Assembly (NCBI RefSeq): GCF_900101385.1
Contig: NZ_FMZB01000003.1
Location: 248,001-312,000 of the forward strand
Origin: Terribacillus halophilus
Lineage (GTDB): Bacteria; Bacillota; Bacilli; Bacillales; Amphibacillaceae
Length of the DNA: 64,000 nt
Reading direction: 5' to 3'
Shown here: piece by piece, positions 33,162 to 42,654 of the stretch
Layout of the letters: each line of letters starts with the position of its first letter
How positions within the stretch are numbered: position 1 is the stretch's first letter
Made by a program: the position numbers and the translations under genes
Notes under the pieces: model-generated
What the model was told of the DNA's origin: nothing
Database searches by the model: none
What the model saw: the letters and a program-made list of their open reading frames with translations, nothing else

Positions 33162-34069
33162 GCATTGAATTGAAGCTTGTCCAATTCTTCTTGGAAAACT
33201 TGCGGAACAGGCGCTTCGAAATGAAGCCATTCCCCTGTTATCGGGTGATGGAATCCAAGTACTGCGGCGTGTAGTGCTTGCCCGTCGATATCCAATGTTC
33301 TGCGCGGGCCATATTTTGGATCTCCGGCAAGCGGGTAGCCAATGTATTGCATATGCACGCGGATTTGATGCGTTCTGCCTGTCTCCAGCTTACATTCTAC
33401 ATATGTGAAATCTTCAAAACGCTCCAGCACTTCAAAATGCGTCACTGCAGGCTTGCCATTCTCAACGACCGCCATTTTTTGACGATCATTCGGGTCACGG
33501 CCGATCGGTGCTTCAATAGTTCCGAATTCATGGTCGATGACACCATGTACGATAGCCCGGTATTTCCGTTCAATATCGTGATCCTTCAACATATCCGTCA
33601 ATTTCTGATGGGCTTTATCATGCTTAGCAACAACTAGCAAACCGCTTGTATCCTTATCGATACGGTGGACAATACCTGGACGCATCGTTCCATTGATACC
33701 GGAAAGATCTTTCAGATGGTAAAGCAGCGCATGTACCATCGTACCAGACTGATGTCCATTGGATGGATGTACAACCATCCCGCGCGGTTTGTTTACAACT
33801 GCAATATCAGCATCTTCATAGATGATTTCAAGCGGGATGTCCTCTGCTTCGATTTTCATTTCTTCAGGTTCAGGAATCGTCCAGGCGATTACATCTCCCT
33901 CTTGCACAGTATACTTATTTTTCACCTTGGTGCCGTTCACCGTAACCAGATCATCCTTGATCCAGCTTTGCGCCTGACTCCGGGAAACATCTTCCTGGAT
34001 ATCAGACAGCAGTTTATCGATGCGCAAACCCGCTTGCTCGGCTGCGACTGTATGTTCCAACTGACTCAT
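33158..34069 (-). CDS. rluD: RluA/RluD family 23S rRNA pseudouridine synthase
   Basis: Isomerises uridines in 23S rRNA; B. subtilis calls the gene ylyB. 303 residues: N-terminal S4 RNA-binding domain (LRIDKLLSDIQEDVSRSQAQ), then the catalytic domain with HRIDKDTSGLLVVAK holding the catalytic Asp near residue 138 and GRTHQIRVHM. Specific target positions are inferred from family only. It overlaps lspA by 4 bases and directly precedes the pyr promoter, as in B. subtilis. Confidence 0.93.
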   Translation of the reverse strand: MSQLEHTVAAEQAGLRIDKLLSDIQEDVSRSQAQSWIKDDLVTVNGTKVKNKYTVQEGDVIAWTIPEPEEMKIEAEDIPLEIIYEDADIAVVNKPRGMVVHPSNGHQSGTMVHALLYHLKDLSGINGTMRPGIVHRIDKDTSGLLVVAKHDKAHQKLTDMLKDHDIERKYRAIVHGVIDHEFGTIEAPIGRDPNDRQKMAVVENGKPAVTHFEVLERFEDFTYVECKLETGRTHQIRVHMQYIGYPLAGDPKYGPRRTLDIDGQALHAAVLGFHHPITGEWLHFEAPVPQVFQEELDKLQFNA

Positions 34070-34530
34070 GCTTCTTTTCTTCCTTTCTTTCTCTCATCGA
34101 GCAGCATCGCAATAATGATGAGGATGACACCTACAACCAGACAGGAATCCGCCACGTTGAAGATGGGATAATGATAGTCACCGAATCGTGTATCGACGAA
34201 ATCGACGACTTCTTTTCGGAACAGCCGATCGATGAAGTTCCCGATTGCTCCCCCAAGAACGAGTGACAGACCAGTCCCCATCAATTTGCTTTCCTTGCTA
34301 TATTTCACAATATAATAACTGACTATGACAATAACAATCGCTGTCACAAGATAAAAGAACCAAAAATGCCCCTCTAAAATGCCCCAGGCCGCTCCTCGAT
34401 TACGGTGTGAAGATAGATACAGGAAGTTGTCGATGATCGAGATGGACTCTCCTTCCGTCATATTCTTCACTACTGCCAACTTTGTTAGCTGATCGATGAT
34501 GATCAGAATGATCGCGATGACAAAATACAT
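34066..34530 (-). CDS. lspA: Lipoprotein signal peptidase (signal peptidase II)
   Basis: Cleaves signal peptides of diacylglyceryl-modified prolipoproteins. The ATG at 34530 is chosen: it lies about 11 bases after GGAGG and gives 154 residues, the B. subtilis length (MYFVIAIILIIIDQLTK); an ATG three codons upstream is only two bases from the ribosome binding site. Four membrane helices; catalytic aspartates in GGAIGNFIDRL and IFNVADSCLV. The C-terminus is lysine/arginine-rich. Confidence 0.95.
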   Translation of the reverse strand: MYFVIAIILIIIDQLTKLAVVKNMTEGESISIIDNFLYLSSHRNRGAAWGILEGHFWFFYLVTAIVIVIVSYYIVKYSKESKLMGTGLSLVLGGAIGNFIDRLFRKEVVDFVDTRFGDYHYPIFNVADSCLVVGVILIIIAMLLDERKKGRKEA

Positions 34531-34609
34531 GGACTTCATTTCCTCCGTTCGATACAATCTATCTTGCATTTTACCATAGATAGGCTGAAAAAGATTGTAT
34601 AGATAAAAA

Positions 34610-34637
34610 GAAAGCTCCGCTAAAAAGCGAAGCTTTC
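34610..34637 (-). terminator. Terminator after ileS
   Basis: 12-base stem GAAAGCTTCGCT/AGCGGAGCTTTC (one mismatch), loop TTTT, followed by TTTTTATC on the minus strand; 6 bases after the ileS stop. Confidence 0.85.
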
Positions 34638-34643
34638 TCCCCA

Positions 34644-37397
34644 TTATGCGTGATAATGTGCTTCTACGATCTCTGCACAGCGTGAACATAGTTCTGGATG
34701 TTTCTCATCCTGACCAACTGTTTCAGAAGCAACCCAGCAGCGTTCGCATCGTTCTGCCGGATGTTTCTCTACGCGGACGGCCACATGCTCATAATCTGCC
34801 GCTTCTGCATCTGTGTCCACTACATTGGCTTCGGATACGATAAGCAGTTGATGCAGATTATCGATACCTTGAAGCAGCTGTTTTGTTTCATCATCTTTGG
34901 CAACGATTGTCAATTTGGATTCAAGTGACTTACCAATTACCTTCTCACTGCGTGCAATTTCCAATGCTTTCAAGACATCATCACGGACTTTCATGAAATG
35001 ATCCCATTTTGCAAGCAATGCATCCTGATCTGCAATTGCGATAGCTTCAGGGAAGTCTGTCAGCTGTACACTCTCTGCTTTTTCACCAGGGATATGGCTC
35101 CATGCTTCCTCTGTTGTATGCGCAAGGATCGGTGCAAGCATTTGCACAAGCGCTTTGACGATTTCATAATAAGCAGTTTGGATGCTGCGGCGAGCCGGAT
35201 GATCAGCAGCTTCGATATAAAGGATATCTTTACCGAAATCAAGGTAAAACGCACTAAGCTCTACCGAACAGAAGCTTAGGATGGCAGAATATACATCCGC
35301 AAACTCGTATTTGTCATAGCTCATGCGTACGCGCTTGATCAAATCGGAAAGCTTCGCAAGCATGTAGCGATCAACTTCCACCATGTCAGCATGCGCTACG
35401 CTATCTTTAGCAGGATCGAAATCATGCAAATTAGCCAGCAGGAAGCGGAACGTATTCCGGATTTTACGGTAGCCTTCTGATGTTTGTTTGATGATTTCAT
35501 CAGAGATGCGGACATCAGATTGATAGTCAACAGAAGCAACCCATAGACGAAGGATATCGGCACCGTACTGCTTCATGATCTTCGACGGTACGACGATGTT
35601 TCCTAGTGATTTACTCATCTTCTTGCCTTTTCCGTCCAATGCGAATCCGTGGCTTAGGACCGCTTTATACGGTGCTTTGCCTGTTACGGCAACAGCAGTC
35701 GTCAAGGAAGAGTTGAACCAGCCGCGGTATTGGTCGGAGCCTTCCAGATAAAGATCAGCTGGACGCTGCAATTCCGGACGATTCACTAATACACCTTGGT
35801 GGGAAGAACCAGAATCGAACCATACGTCCATGATATCTGTTTCCTTCGTGAAGATGCCGTTCGGGCTATGCTCGGAAGTGAACCCTTCCGGAAGCAAATC
35901 CTTCGCTTCTCTTTCGAACCAGACATTGGAGCCATGCTCGAGGAAGAGATCGGACACATGCTGGATCGTTTCCTCTGTGATGATCGTTTCGCCATTTTCG
36001 CCGTAGAATACCGGAATCGGAACACCCCACGCGCGCTGACGGGAAATACACCAGTCTTCGCGGTCACGGAACATGTTATAAAGACGTGTTTCGCCCCATT
36101 TCGGGAACCATTCCACTTCCTTGATCTGTTCGATGATCTGGTCACGGAAAGCTTTGATGGAAGCAAACCATTGAGCTGTTGCACGATAGATGACCGGTTT
36201 TTTCGTACGCCAGTCATGCGGATAAGAATGCGTGAAGAAATCGAGTTTCAATAAGGCACCTTTTTCTTCAAGCAATTCTGTGATATTTTTGTTTGCCTTA
36301 TCATAGAATACACCTTCAAAACCAGGAGCTTCCTTCGTGAATACGCCTTTGTCATCCAATGGGCTGATGATCGGCAGTTTGTATTTCTGGCTGGCAAAGA
36401 AATCTTCTTCCCCGTGTCCAGGTGCTGTGTGTACACAGCCTGTACCGCTGTCTGTCGTTACATGTTCGCCAAGGATGATCAATGATTCACGGTCATAAAA
36501 AGGATGCTGTGTCGTTACGTATTCCGCTTCTTTTCCTTTGAACGTTTTCAAGACTTGCGGATCGTTCCATTCAAGCGTTTCTGTTACATTGTTCAGCAAT
36601 TCCTCTGCAACGACATATTTCTCTGTACCGACTTTTGCTACTACATATGTCACTTCCGGGTGAAGGGAAATTGCAACGTTTGCTGGCAACGTCCAAGGAG
36701 TTGTCGTCCAGATGATGAATTTCTCATCACCTTCGAAGAGATTTTTACCATCTTTCACTTGGAATGCAACATAAATGGATGCAGAACGTTTATCTTGATA
36801 CTCGATTTCCGCTTCTGCCAAAGCTGATTCAGAAGAAGGAGACCAGTATACCGGCTTCATTCCTTTGTAGATATAGCCGCGTTTCGCCATTTCACCGAAG
36901 ACTTTGATTTGTGCTGCTTCATAATCCTTTGTCAACGTGATGTACGGGTTATCCCAGTCACCACGGACACCAAGCTGTTTGAACTGCGTGCGCTGGTTGT
37001 CGATTTGCTGCATCGCATATTCTGCACAAAGACGACGGAATTCCGCGACTGTCATTTTCTTACGGTCGACTTTTTTCTTCGTGAGCGCCTGCTCGATTGG
37101 CAGACCATGTGTATCCCAGCCTGGAACGTATGGTGCATGGAAGCCGGACATGGATTTATAACGGACGATGAAGTCCTTCAATACTTTATTCAGCGCATGC
37201 CCCATGTGCAGATCTCCATTGGCATATGGAGGTCCGTCATGTAAGACGAAAAGCGGACGTCCTTCCGTTCTTTCCTGCACTTTTTTGTAAATGTTTTCTT
37301 CTTCCCACTCCTGCTGCATTTTTGGTTCCTTGTTCGGCAGATTGCCGCGCATCGGGAATGCCGTTTCCGGCATCAGCAATGTATCTTTGTAATCCAA
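34644..37397 (-). CDS. ileS: Isoleucyl-tRNA synthetase
   Basis: Charges tRNA-Ile. 917 residues, the bacterial type with CP1 editing domain: class I HIGH motif as HMGH within [17 protein letters not shown] (about residue 65), editing-domain [23 protein letters not shown] (KMSKS, about residue 595) and a C-terminal zinc site CERCW...CSRC. It is controlled by an Ile T-box upstream and ends in a terminator before lspA. B. subtilis has ylyA between ileS and lspA; it is absent here. Confidence 0.97.
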   Translation of the reverse strand: MDYKDTLLMPETAFPMRGNLPNKEPKMQQEWEEENIYKKVQERTEGRPLFVLHDGPPYANGDLHMGHALNKVLKDFIVRYKSMSGFHAPYVPGWDTHGLPIEQALTKKKVDRKKMTVAEFRRLCAEYAMQQIDNQRTQFKQLGVRGDWDNPYITLTKDYEAAQIKVFGEMAKRGYIYKGMKPVYWSPSSESALAEAEIEYQDKRSASIYVAFQVKDGKNLFEGDEKFIIWTTTPWTLPANVAISLHPEVTYVVAKVGTEKYVVAEELLNNVTETLEWNDPQVLKTFKGKEAEYVTTQHPFYDRESLIILGEHVTTDSGTGCVHTAPGHGEEDFFASQKYKLPIISPLDDKGVFTKEAPGFEGVFYDKANKNITELLEEKGALLKLDFFTHSYPHDWRTKKPVIYRATAQWFASIKAFRDQIIEQIKEVEWFPKWGETRLYNMFRDREDWCISRQRAWGVPIPVFYGENGETIITEETIQHVSDLFLEHGSNVWFEREAKDLLPEGFTSEHSPNGIFTKETDIMDVWFDSGSSHQGVLVNRPELQRPADLYLEGSDQYRGWFNSSLTTAVAVTGKAPYKAVLSHGFALDGKGKKMSKSLGNIVVPSKIMKQYGADILRLWVASVDYQSDVRISDEIIKQTSEGYRKIRNTFRFLLANLHDFDPAKDSVAHADMVEVDRYMLAKLSDLIKRVRMSYDKYEFADVYSAILSFCSVELSAFYLDFGKDILYIEAADHPARRSIQTAYYEIVKALVQMLAPILAHTTEEAWSHIPGEKAESVQLTDFPEAIAIADQDALLAKWDHFMKVRDDVLKALEIARSEKVIGKSLESKLTIVAKDDETKQLLQGIDNLHQLLIVSEANVVDTDAEAADYEHVAVRVEKHPAERCERCWVASETVGQDEKHPELCSRCAEIVEAHYHA

Positions 37398-37430
37398 TAT
37401 TCTTCCTCCTTATCATGACCGAGCTTGGGG

Positions 37431-37675
37431 TAAAAAAAGAGCCTCTCATCATCCCCAAAAGGGACGAGAGAGACTCGCGGTACCACCCTTATAGACAGAC
37501 TAGCATCATCTATCCACTCGAAATTCGTAACGTGAATGAGACGTCCATTTCTACTGCTTGCGGTTCGAATGGAAACTAGCGGGTGATGTTCGAAAGAAAT
37601 ACCGTACCAGGCTCCCACCTTCCCTGGCTCGCTTTAAAAGCGGTATGGACTTCCTACTGTCCCGATCACAGTCTT
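37431..37675 (-). promoter_or_regulatory. T-box riboswitch for ileS
   Basis: The minus strand carries the T-box core AAGGGTGGTACCGCG (37490-37476), the AGTAGG element near the 5' end, and a terminator (GAGGCTC arm) ending in TTTTTTT (37438-37432). A likely specifier codon ATC (37587-37585) sits in GAACATCACC, consistent with sensing uncharged tRNA-Ile; this assignment is inferred from context and would need a fold. Confidence 0.93.
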
Positions 37676-37711
37676 TATATCTTGGTCATATTGTTTGCTT
37701 ATAATAGTAAA

Positions 37712-37740
37712 ATTATATGTAAGTTTGCTAAAAACGTCAA
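37712..37740 (-). promoter_or_regulatory. Promoter of ileS
   Basis: TTGACG (37740-37735), spacer 17, perfect TATAAT (37717-37712) on the minus strand, immediately after the divIVA stop codon. A small GCGGA/TCCGC hairpin at the end of divIVA overlaps its upstream edge. Confidence 0.8.
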
Positions 37741-37747
37741 GCGGACT

Positions 37748-38248
37748 TTATTCCGCCGTCTCTTCCTCAGGCTCATATGCTACCTCGGTCGCGAATAAAC
37801 CATCCCAATCATCCGTTTCAATCATCTCAAGCTGTGCTTCCACAAGCATCTTCAAGCGAGTACGGAATACTTTCGCCTGCTTTTTGAGCTCCTCTACTTC
37901 CAAGGCAATCTGGCGTGACTTCGTGAGGGACTCGTTGATGATCCGGTCGGCATTCTTCTCTGCTTCTTTGATGATCAGCTTGGACTCTTTCATTGCGTTG
38001 CCCTTCACTTCTTCTGCAGTTTCCTGCGCTACAAGAATCGATTTGTTCAAAGTCGTCTCGATGTTATTGAAATGACCAAGACGTTCTTCCAGCTGCTGGA
38101 CCCGTTCTTCCAAATCCTTCTTCTCGCGGATGATGATCTCGTAATCCTTGATCACCCTGTCGAGGAAGTCGTTTACATCATCTTCATCATAACCGCGGAA
38201 TCCGCGGGCGAACTCTTTATTGTGGATATCCAAAGGTGTTAATGGCAC
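37748..38248 (-). CDS. divIVA: Septum and pole placement protein DivIVA
   Basis: Binds negatively curved membranes at septa and poles, recruiting MinJ/MinCD and, in spores, RacA. GTG at 38248 is chosen (8 bases after AGGAGG, giving the usual start PLTPLDIHNKEF); an upstream in-frame GTG overlaps the ribosome binding site. 166 residues: N-terminal membrane-binding part with FRGYDEDDVNDFLD, two coiled coils (about 30-60 and 75-140) with TLNKSILVAQETAEEVK, and an acidic tail EEETAE. Confidence 0.95.
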   Translation of the reverse strand: MPLTPLDIHNKEFARGFRGYDEDDVNDFLDRVIKDYEIIIREKKDLEERVQQLEERLGHFNNIETTLNKSILVAQETAEEVKGNAMKESKLIIKEAEKNADRIINESLTKSRQIALEVEELKKQAKVFRTRLKMLVEAQLEMIETDDWDGLFATEVAYEPEEETAE

Positions 38249-38320
38249 GACGGCCACCTCCTGTTAAAAGATCTATAATAGCTGTTATTCGACAAAGATA
38301 GCATAAAACAGCCATTTCGG

Positions 38321-39094
38321 CTACTTTAATTTTTCCAGTGTGATACGCTGCTTGTCCTTCTTGGTTGTACCTTTCACTTGTGCAAGCTTCCCACGCCCTT
38401 TGCCGCGAAGGGAAATGAGGTCACCTTCAGCAAGCTGATAGCTGACGTCCTCGACAGTCCTGAAGTTGACTTTGACGAGACCTTTTTGAATGCGTTCGGC
38501 AGCCTGCTGCCTCGACATCCGGTAGAGCTCCTTCATGACGGCGTCCAATCTGAGCGAAGATACGGTAGCTTCCATGTTCACCCACTCCAGCTTTTCCGGA
38601 CTGAATCTCGCAGGATCGACCGAATCCCATGATACCTTTGCCCGTTTAATCTCCAATAGATTCGCATGTATGTAGGCAGCGATGTCCGAAGTAGTGAAAA
38701 GCTGGATCACGCCATCCCTCACACTGATATCGCCCAGTTTTTTGCGATCGATGCCAAGGGAAAGGAATGAACCCATCACATCACGATGTTCAAGCGTGAC
38801 GAATTTAGCGGGATAGGCAGCTTCGAGCAATTCGATGCTGAAATCCTCGGCTGTGATATTGTCATAAATCGGAGCGATGAGACCCCGCTTTCTTTCCGCA
38901 TTTTCGGATCCGCCTGAAAAAGCCCACTGCAGTTCGGATTGGCCGCTTAGCAGCTGCTGGAAAATAAGCTGTTCCCGGGGATCCAAAAAGTCGGTAACCC
39001 GCGGCTGATACTGGCGTTCCACTTGTTCCATCCAGGAGAGGATCTGGTCGATGAAAGGACGCTCCTCTTCCCGGTAATGCTGATAGATACTCAC
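38321..39094 (-). CDS. ylmH: S4-domain RNA-binding protein YlmH
   Basis: S4 domain protein; B. subtilis YlmH (RqcP2) has been linked to ribosome quality control, a link to rqcH in this window. GTG at 39094 (MSIYQHYREEERPFIDQ) yields 257 residues, as in B. subtilis; a GTG five codons upstream is possible. It contains TDFLDPREQ near residue 36 and a C-terminal S4 domain (SSLRLDAVMKELYRMSRQQA, VKVNFRTV, GDLISLRGKG). Confidence 0.9.
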   Translation of the reverse strand: MSIYQHYREEERPFIDQILSWMEQVERQYQPRVTDFLDPREQLIFQQLLSGQSELQWAFSGGSENAERKRGLIAPIYDNITAEDFSIELLEAAYPAKFVTLEHRDVMGSFLSLGIDRKKLGDISVRDGVIQLFTTSDIAAYIHANLLEIKRAKVSWDSVDPARFSPEKLEWVNMEATVSSLRLDAVMKELYRMSRQQAAERIQKGLVKVNFRTVEDVSYQLAEGDLISLRGKGRGKLAQVKGTTKKDKQRITLEKLK

Positions 39095-39113
39095 GTTTGC
39101 GTTGTACACCTCA

Positions 39114-39374
39114 TCAATAGAAAATCATTAAGTAAATCGTTCTTAATCCACTCTCCGCTAACCGCAGGACTAAGATTCCCACGATGGGAGAAATATCGAT
39201 CATGCCTAGTGGCGGAATGAACCGCCTGAATACTTCAAGATAAGGTTCACAGATCCTTCCAAGGATTTCGCCAAATGCCGATTGTCTAGCTCCTGGGAAC
39301 CAAGACATCAAAATATAGACGATCAATGCCAAAGAATAGACTGTGAAGGCTGTCTGAATTATACTCCAAAGCAT
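39114..39374 (-). CDS. ylmG: YggT family membrane protein YlmG
   Basis: Small membrane protein of 86 residues with two hydrophobic helices (residues 8-25 and 60-82) separated by the family motif LMSWFPGARQS and CEPYLEVFRRFIPPLGMIDISP. The exact function is unknown; the family is tied to division sites and chloroplast nucleoids. It sits between sepF and ylmH as in most Bacillota. Confidence 0.9.
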   Translation of the reverse strand: MLWSIIQTAFTVYSLALIVYILMSWFPGARQSAFGEILGRICEPYLEVFRRFIPPLGMIDISPIVGILVLRLAESGLRTIYLMIFY

Positions 39375-39380
39375 CGGCTT

Positions 39381-39821
39381 CTACCACCTCTTATTATAAT
39401 CATCTTGTTCCTCCAGCATATCGGATATACTGCCTGTCAGTTCTATATTGTCCGGGGCACACAGGAAGGTCTGGCTGCCCAGCTTCTGGATATCTCCATT
39501 AACCGCGTAGACGGTACCGCTCAGAAAATCAACGATCCGCTTCGCTTGGTGATGGTCAACCCGCTGTAAATTGAGCACCACTGCCCTTCTGTTCACAACA
39601 TGATCAGCGATTTCCTGTGCTTCATTATAAGTCCTCGGCTCACAAAGAACGACTTTGGAAGATGATTGTACACTTTTCAAGCTCACGACGTTTTGATTCT
39701 GGTTCCGCCCGCTCTGACGGTACGGTTCGATTTCTTCTTGTTCTTCAGGCTGTTCCTCGACGTATTCATATTCCTCATCATCCACAGTAAAGAAATTTTT
39801 CATCTTATTCTTGAAACTCAT
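39381..39821 (-). CDS. sepF: Cell division protein SepF
   Basis: Membrane-binding partner of FtsZ that forms rings and aligns protofilaments. Start ATG at 39821 after GAGGTG, giving 146 residues: N-terminal amphipathic helix [13 protein letters not shown], an acidic, glutamine-rich linker, and the C-terminal SepF domain ([40 protein letters not shown]). Confidence 0.95.
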   Translation of the reverse strand: MSFKNKMKNFFTVDDEEYEYVEEQPEEQEEIEPYRQSGRNQNQNVVSLKSVQSSSKVVLCEPRTYNEAQEIADHVVNRRAVVLNLQRVDHHQAKRIVDFLSGTVYAVNGDIQKLGSQTFLCAPDNIELTGSISDMLEEQDDYNKRW

Positions 39822-39838
39822 GTTCTTCACCTCGCTTA

Positions 39839-40516
39839 TTAATATGGACCTACAAGAGCAGAGCCTACTCTGACATGAGTCGCTCCTTCTTCTATTGCAA
39901 TTTTGTAATCATTACTCATTCCCATGGATAACAATGCGCATGGTGCATGGGCCATATTTTGAGCCGCAACTTCATCACGCAGCTGTCTCAATCCACTGAA
40001 GACACTGCGGAGCACATCTTCATCCTGTGTATTGGGTGCCATTGTCATCAGGCCGACAACCTCAATTGCCGGATATGCTGCTAGTTCCTGGATGAAAGCG
40101 AGTGTTTCAGCTGGTGATACGCCGGATTTTGTTGCTTCTGCGCTTACATTGACCTGGACGAAGCACTTGATCTTCTTGGCTGCCCTTTTTTGTATTTCCT
40201 TTGCCAATGAAAGCCTGTCAAGTGCATGCAGATAATCCACTTGATTGATGACGTCTTTCACTTTCCTGGATTGCAGACTCCCGATGAAATGCCAAATGGC
40301 TTCATCCCCGATTGCCGCCTGCTTCTCCAGGAAACCCTCGATCCGGTTCTCGCCTAAATCGACAATACCAGCATCGACAGCTTCTTTTGTTCGTTCAATT
40401 GTAACATATTTCGTAACGGCAAGGAGGGTTATATCCTCGGTTTTTCGGCCGGATTTGGCCGCTGCCGAGCTGATATCCTCCCTGATCCGTTCCAGATTTT
40501 GTTGTACAGTATTCAT
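39839..40516 (-). CDS. ylmE: YggS family pyridoxal phosphate homeostasis protein
   Basis: PLP-binding protein that keeps vitamin B6 and amino acid pools balanced; no enzymatic reaction known. 225 residues: the PLP lysine in [11 protein letters not shown] (about residue 36), [22 protein letters not shown], and the C-terminal [22 protein letters not shown] phosphate-binding stretch in part. Its ATG overlaps the end of ylmD by 4 bases. Confidence 0.93.
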   Translation of the reverse strand: MNTVQQNLERIREDISSAAAKSGRKTEDITLLAVTKYVTIERTKEAVDAGIVDLGENRIEGFLEKQAAIGDEAIWHFIGSLQSRKVKDVINQVDYLHALDRLSLAKEIQKRAAKKIKCFVQVNVSAEATKSGVSPAETLAFIQELAAYPAIEVVGLMTMAPNTQDEDVLRSVFSGLRQLRDEVAAQNMAHAPCALLSMGMSNDYKIAIEEGATHVRVGSALVGPY

Positions 40517-41325
40517 ACTTGCTCCTCTTTCATCCCGATAAAACCGATCATCCTGCCGGTTTTTCCTTGATCTTCACGATGCGAATAAAACGCTGGGGAA
40601 TCGTATGTACAGTAGGGTGCTATCAGTATATTCCCATATTCGATACCTGCTTGCTGCAAATAAAGCCGGTTGAGTTCCTGCAAATCGAGCTGGTATCGCT
40701 CCTGAGCGTGTGACTTTAGCACCTTATTGTGGAACTGCACAGGTATCTGCTGCACGATGCGATCATCGACTTCGTACCGTTGTTTGGAAATACACGGTCC
40801 GATCATCGCTTGCAGATTACCCTTGTCAGCTCCTTGTGCACAAAGCGCTCGCACCATTTTCCCTGCCATATCGGCGACGGTTCCGCGCCAGCCAGCATGC
40901 GCCATTCCAATCCATCCGCTAGTAGCGTCGAAAAAATAAAGCGGCACGCAGTCAGCAAAAAATGCCGAAAGGAGTATTCCCTTTTCCTTGGTGATCAGAC
41001 CATCCACTGCCGGCAGACTGTCAGCCAAATCCCTGCTGCCCCTGCCAGCTTCCTGTTTTGTGACGACTGCTATTTCCGTACCATGGACTTGTTCCCCCAA
41101 GACCCATTGATCCAATGGAAACTGAATCGCCTCTGCAAGCAGCTCACGGTTTTGGATGACATCCTTTGGTTCATCGCCGACATGCAGTCCCATATTCAAA
41201 CTATCAAAAGGTGCTTTGCTGACACCGTTGTATTTTGTTGTTATCCCGCTGACGATGCTGTCAGGAGCTGACCATCCGCCAAGCTCCATATACAGCTTAT
41301 CCAGACTGGAAGCTGTTTCCTTCAT
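40513..41325 (-). CDS. ylmD: Multicopper polyphenol oxidase-like protein YlmD (YfiH family, purine nucleoside phosphorylase type)
   Basis: YfiH/DUF152 family; members show adenosine/inosine phosphorylase and deaminase activity. 270 residues with the zinc-site motifs VHGTEIAVV, SAFFADCVPL and GMAHAGWRGTVADM (about residue 150), and GPCISKQRYEV. Followed at once by ylmE. The start ATG at 41325 has GAGTGGGTACC upstream (a weak ribosome binding site). Confidence 0.9.
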   Translation of the reverse strand: MKETASSLDKLYMELGGWSAPDSIVSGITTKYNGVSKAPFDSLNMGLHVGDEPKDVIQNRELLAEAIQFPLDQWVLGEQVHGTEIAVVTKQEAGRGSRDLADSLPAVDGLITKEKGILLSAFFADCVPLYFFDATSGWIGMAHAGWRGTVADMAGKMVRALCAQGADKGNLQAMIGPCISKQRYEVDDRIVQQIPVQFHNKVLKSHAQERYQLDLQELNRLYLQQAGIEYGNILIAPYCTYDSPAFYSHREDQGKTGRMIGFIGMKEEQV

Positions 41326-41386
41326 ATGGTACCCACTCCTCTGATTGCTTTTATAGTACCATATTTCCGTCTGTTTCTGTACAAGA

Positions 41387-41650
41387 TTACTTACTTGCTT
41401 CCTCCGTTACCGATGCTTGTTCCGGACTTTTGATCAAAATGACATCCGTCCCGATTGTAATGATCTGATTCCACGGGACGACCAACTCTTCTTCCTTGCC
41501 GAATAGCCCCATCATTCTCCCCCGCAGTGTCACGATAATCGCCGATATGTGGCCGTTATGTTCATTGATTTCCAAATCGGATACATTCCCTACCTTTTTG
41601 CCGTTTTCCATTAAAATTATATCTTTCATCTGCAATTCGGTTAGCGTCAT
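41387..41650 (-). CDS. ylmC: PRC-barrel protein YlmC/YmxH
   Basis: 87-residue PRC-barrel domain protein: TELQMKDIILMENGKKVGNV and VPWNQIITIGTDVILIK. Family members are expressed during sporulation, but no reaction is known. It has GGGGT upstream and sits between sigG and ylmD; ylmA, found here in B. subtilis, is missing. Confidence 0.88.
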   Translation of the reverse strand: MTLTELQMKDIILMENGKKVGNVSDLEINEHNGHISAIIVTLRGRMMGLFGKEEELVVPWNQIITIGTDVILIKSPEQASVTEEASK

Positions 41651-41723
41651 GATTACTTAACCCCTTTGCTGCTTTTTTCTAGTCTATGCGGCCAAGCCCG
41701 ACAATTAGCATTCAAACATAAAA

Positions 41724-41748
41724 AAAGACACCTGAGCCAGGTGTCTTT
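41724..41748 (-). terminator. Terminator after sigG
   Basis: 11-base stem AAAGACACCTG/CAGGTGTCTTT with a 3-base loop followed by TTTTTTATG on the minus strand; it overlaps the sigG stop codon. Confidence 0.88.
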
Positions 41749-42530
41749 CATTCGAACATTTGCTTATTCATCTCTTCGATTGCAGCTTTCTCCAGCCGTG
41801 ATACTTGTGCTTGCGATATACCGATTTCATCTGCAACTTCCATTTGGGTCTTTCCTTGGAAGAAGCGCTTATTCAGTATCATTTTCTCCCGCTCGTTCAA
41901 ACGGTGCATGCCTTCTTTTATCGATAGGTTATCCAGCCAAGATGCATCGTTCTCCGATTCGCTGCGCAGCTGGTCCAATACAAAGATCGGATCGCCCCCG
42001 TCGTTATAAATCGGCTCGAATAAAGATACTGGATCCTGGATGGCATCCATGGCAAATGTGATGTCGGATGGTTGTACGCCGAGTTCAGCAGCAATCTCTG
42101 CTGTTGTCGGATCTTTCGATGTTTTTGCGATCAGCTGCTCCCTTACTTGCAAAGCTTTGTATGCCGTATCACGCAAGGAACGGGATACACGAATCGGATT
42201 ATTGTCTCTTAAGTAGCGGCGGATTTCCCCAATGATCATCGGCACTGCGTATGTAGAAAAACGCACATTATGCTTCAAATCGAAATTATCAATGGATTTC
42301 ATTAGTCCGATACAGCCTACTTGAAAAAGATCGTCGACATATTCCCCTCGGTTATTGAATCGCTGGATCACGCTGAGCACGAGGCGGAGATTCCCATTGA
42401 CGAGTTCTTCCCGGGCTGAAATGTCGTCTTCTTGCTGCATGCGGATGAATAGCTTTTTCATTTCCTCATTTTTGAGTACTGGCAGTTTTGAAGTATCTAC
42501 CCCACATATTTCAACTTTCTGTCTCGACAT
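41748..42530 (-). CDS. sigG: Forespore sigma factor G
   Basis: RNA polymerase sigma factor of the late forespore. ATG at 42530 follows GGGAGG and gives 260 residues, the B. subtilis length, starting MSRQKVEICGVDTSKLPVLK. Region 2 (RLVLSVIQRFNNRGEYVDDLFQVGC; IGLMKSIDNFD), region 3 and region 4 (QMEVADEIGISQAQVSRLE) are intact. The open frame upstream is not translated in family members. Confidence 0.97.
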   Translation of the reverse strand: MSRQKVEICGVDTSKLPVLKNEEMKKLFIRMQQEDDISAREELVNGNLRLVLSVIQRFNNRGEYVDDLFQVGCIGLMKSIDNFDLKHNVRFSTYAVPMIIGEIRRYLRDNNPIRVSRSLRDTAYKALQVREQLIAKTSKDPTTAEIAAELGVQPSDITFAMDAIQDPVSLFEPIYNDGGDPIFVLDQLRSESENDASWLDNLSIKEGMHRLNEREKMILNKRFFQGKTQMEVADEIGISQAQVSRLEKAAIEEMNKQMFE

Positions 42531-42567
42531 GTTCCTTGACCTCCCGATTGAAGATGCGATGCAAGCA

Positions 42568-42598
42568 CAGTATCTCCCCTCGGGAATTTTTTTATGCA
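42568..42598 (-). promoter_or_regulatory. Sigma-F/sigma-G-type promoter of sigG
   Basis: The minus strand reads TGCATA (42598-42593), 18 bases, GATACTG (42574-42568), near the sigma-G consensus TGAATA-N17-18-CATACTA. It lies 38 bases before the sigG start and just after the sigE terminator. This matches the known forespore transcription and autoregulation of sigG. Confidence 0.6.
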
Positions 42599-42608
42599 AA
42601 GACAAAAA

Positions 42609-42645
42609 GTGCCTGACATTGTCCGAGAAGGACAAATACAGGCAC
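42609..42645 (-). terminator. Hairpin between sigE and sigG
   Basis: GTGCCTG/CAGGCAC outer stem with an inner ATTTGTCC/GGACAAT-type stem and TTTTTGTC after it on the minus strand. It would insulate sigG from the spoIIG operon, 10 bases after the sigE stop. Confidence 0.75.
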
Positions 42646-42654
42646 CAGTAAGGT

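Noticed and set aside
37373-37618. 81-codon minus-strand reading frame upstream of ileS
   Set aside because: It runs through the T-box and terminator; no ribosome binding site and no protein similarity.
37735-37760. Small hairpin at the divIVA end as a terminator
   Set aside because: Only a 5-base stem, and the T run lies 8 bases away inside the ileS promoter.
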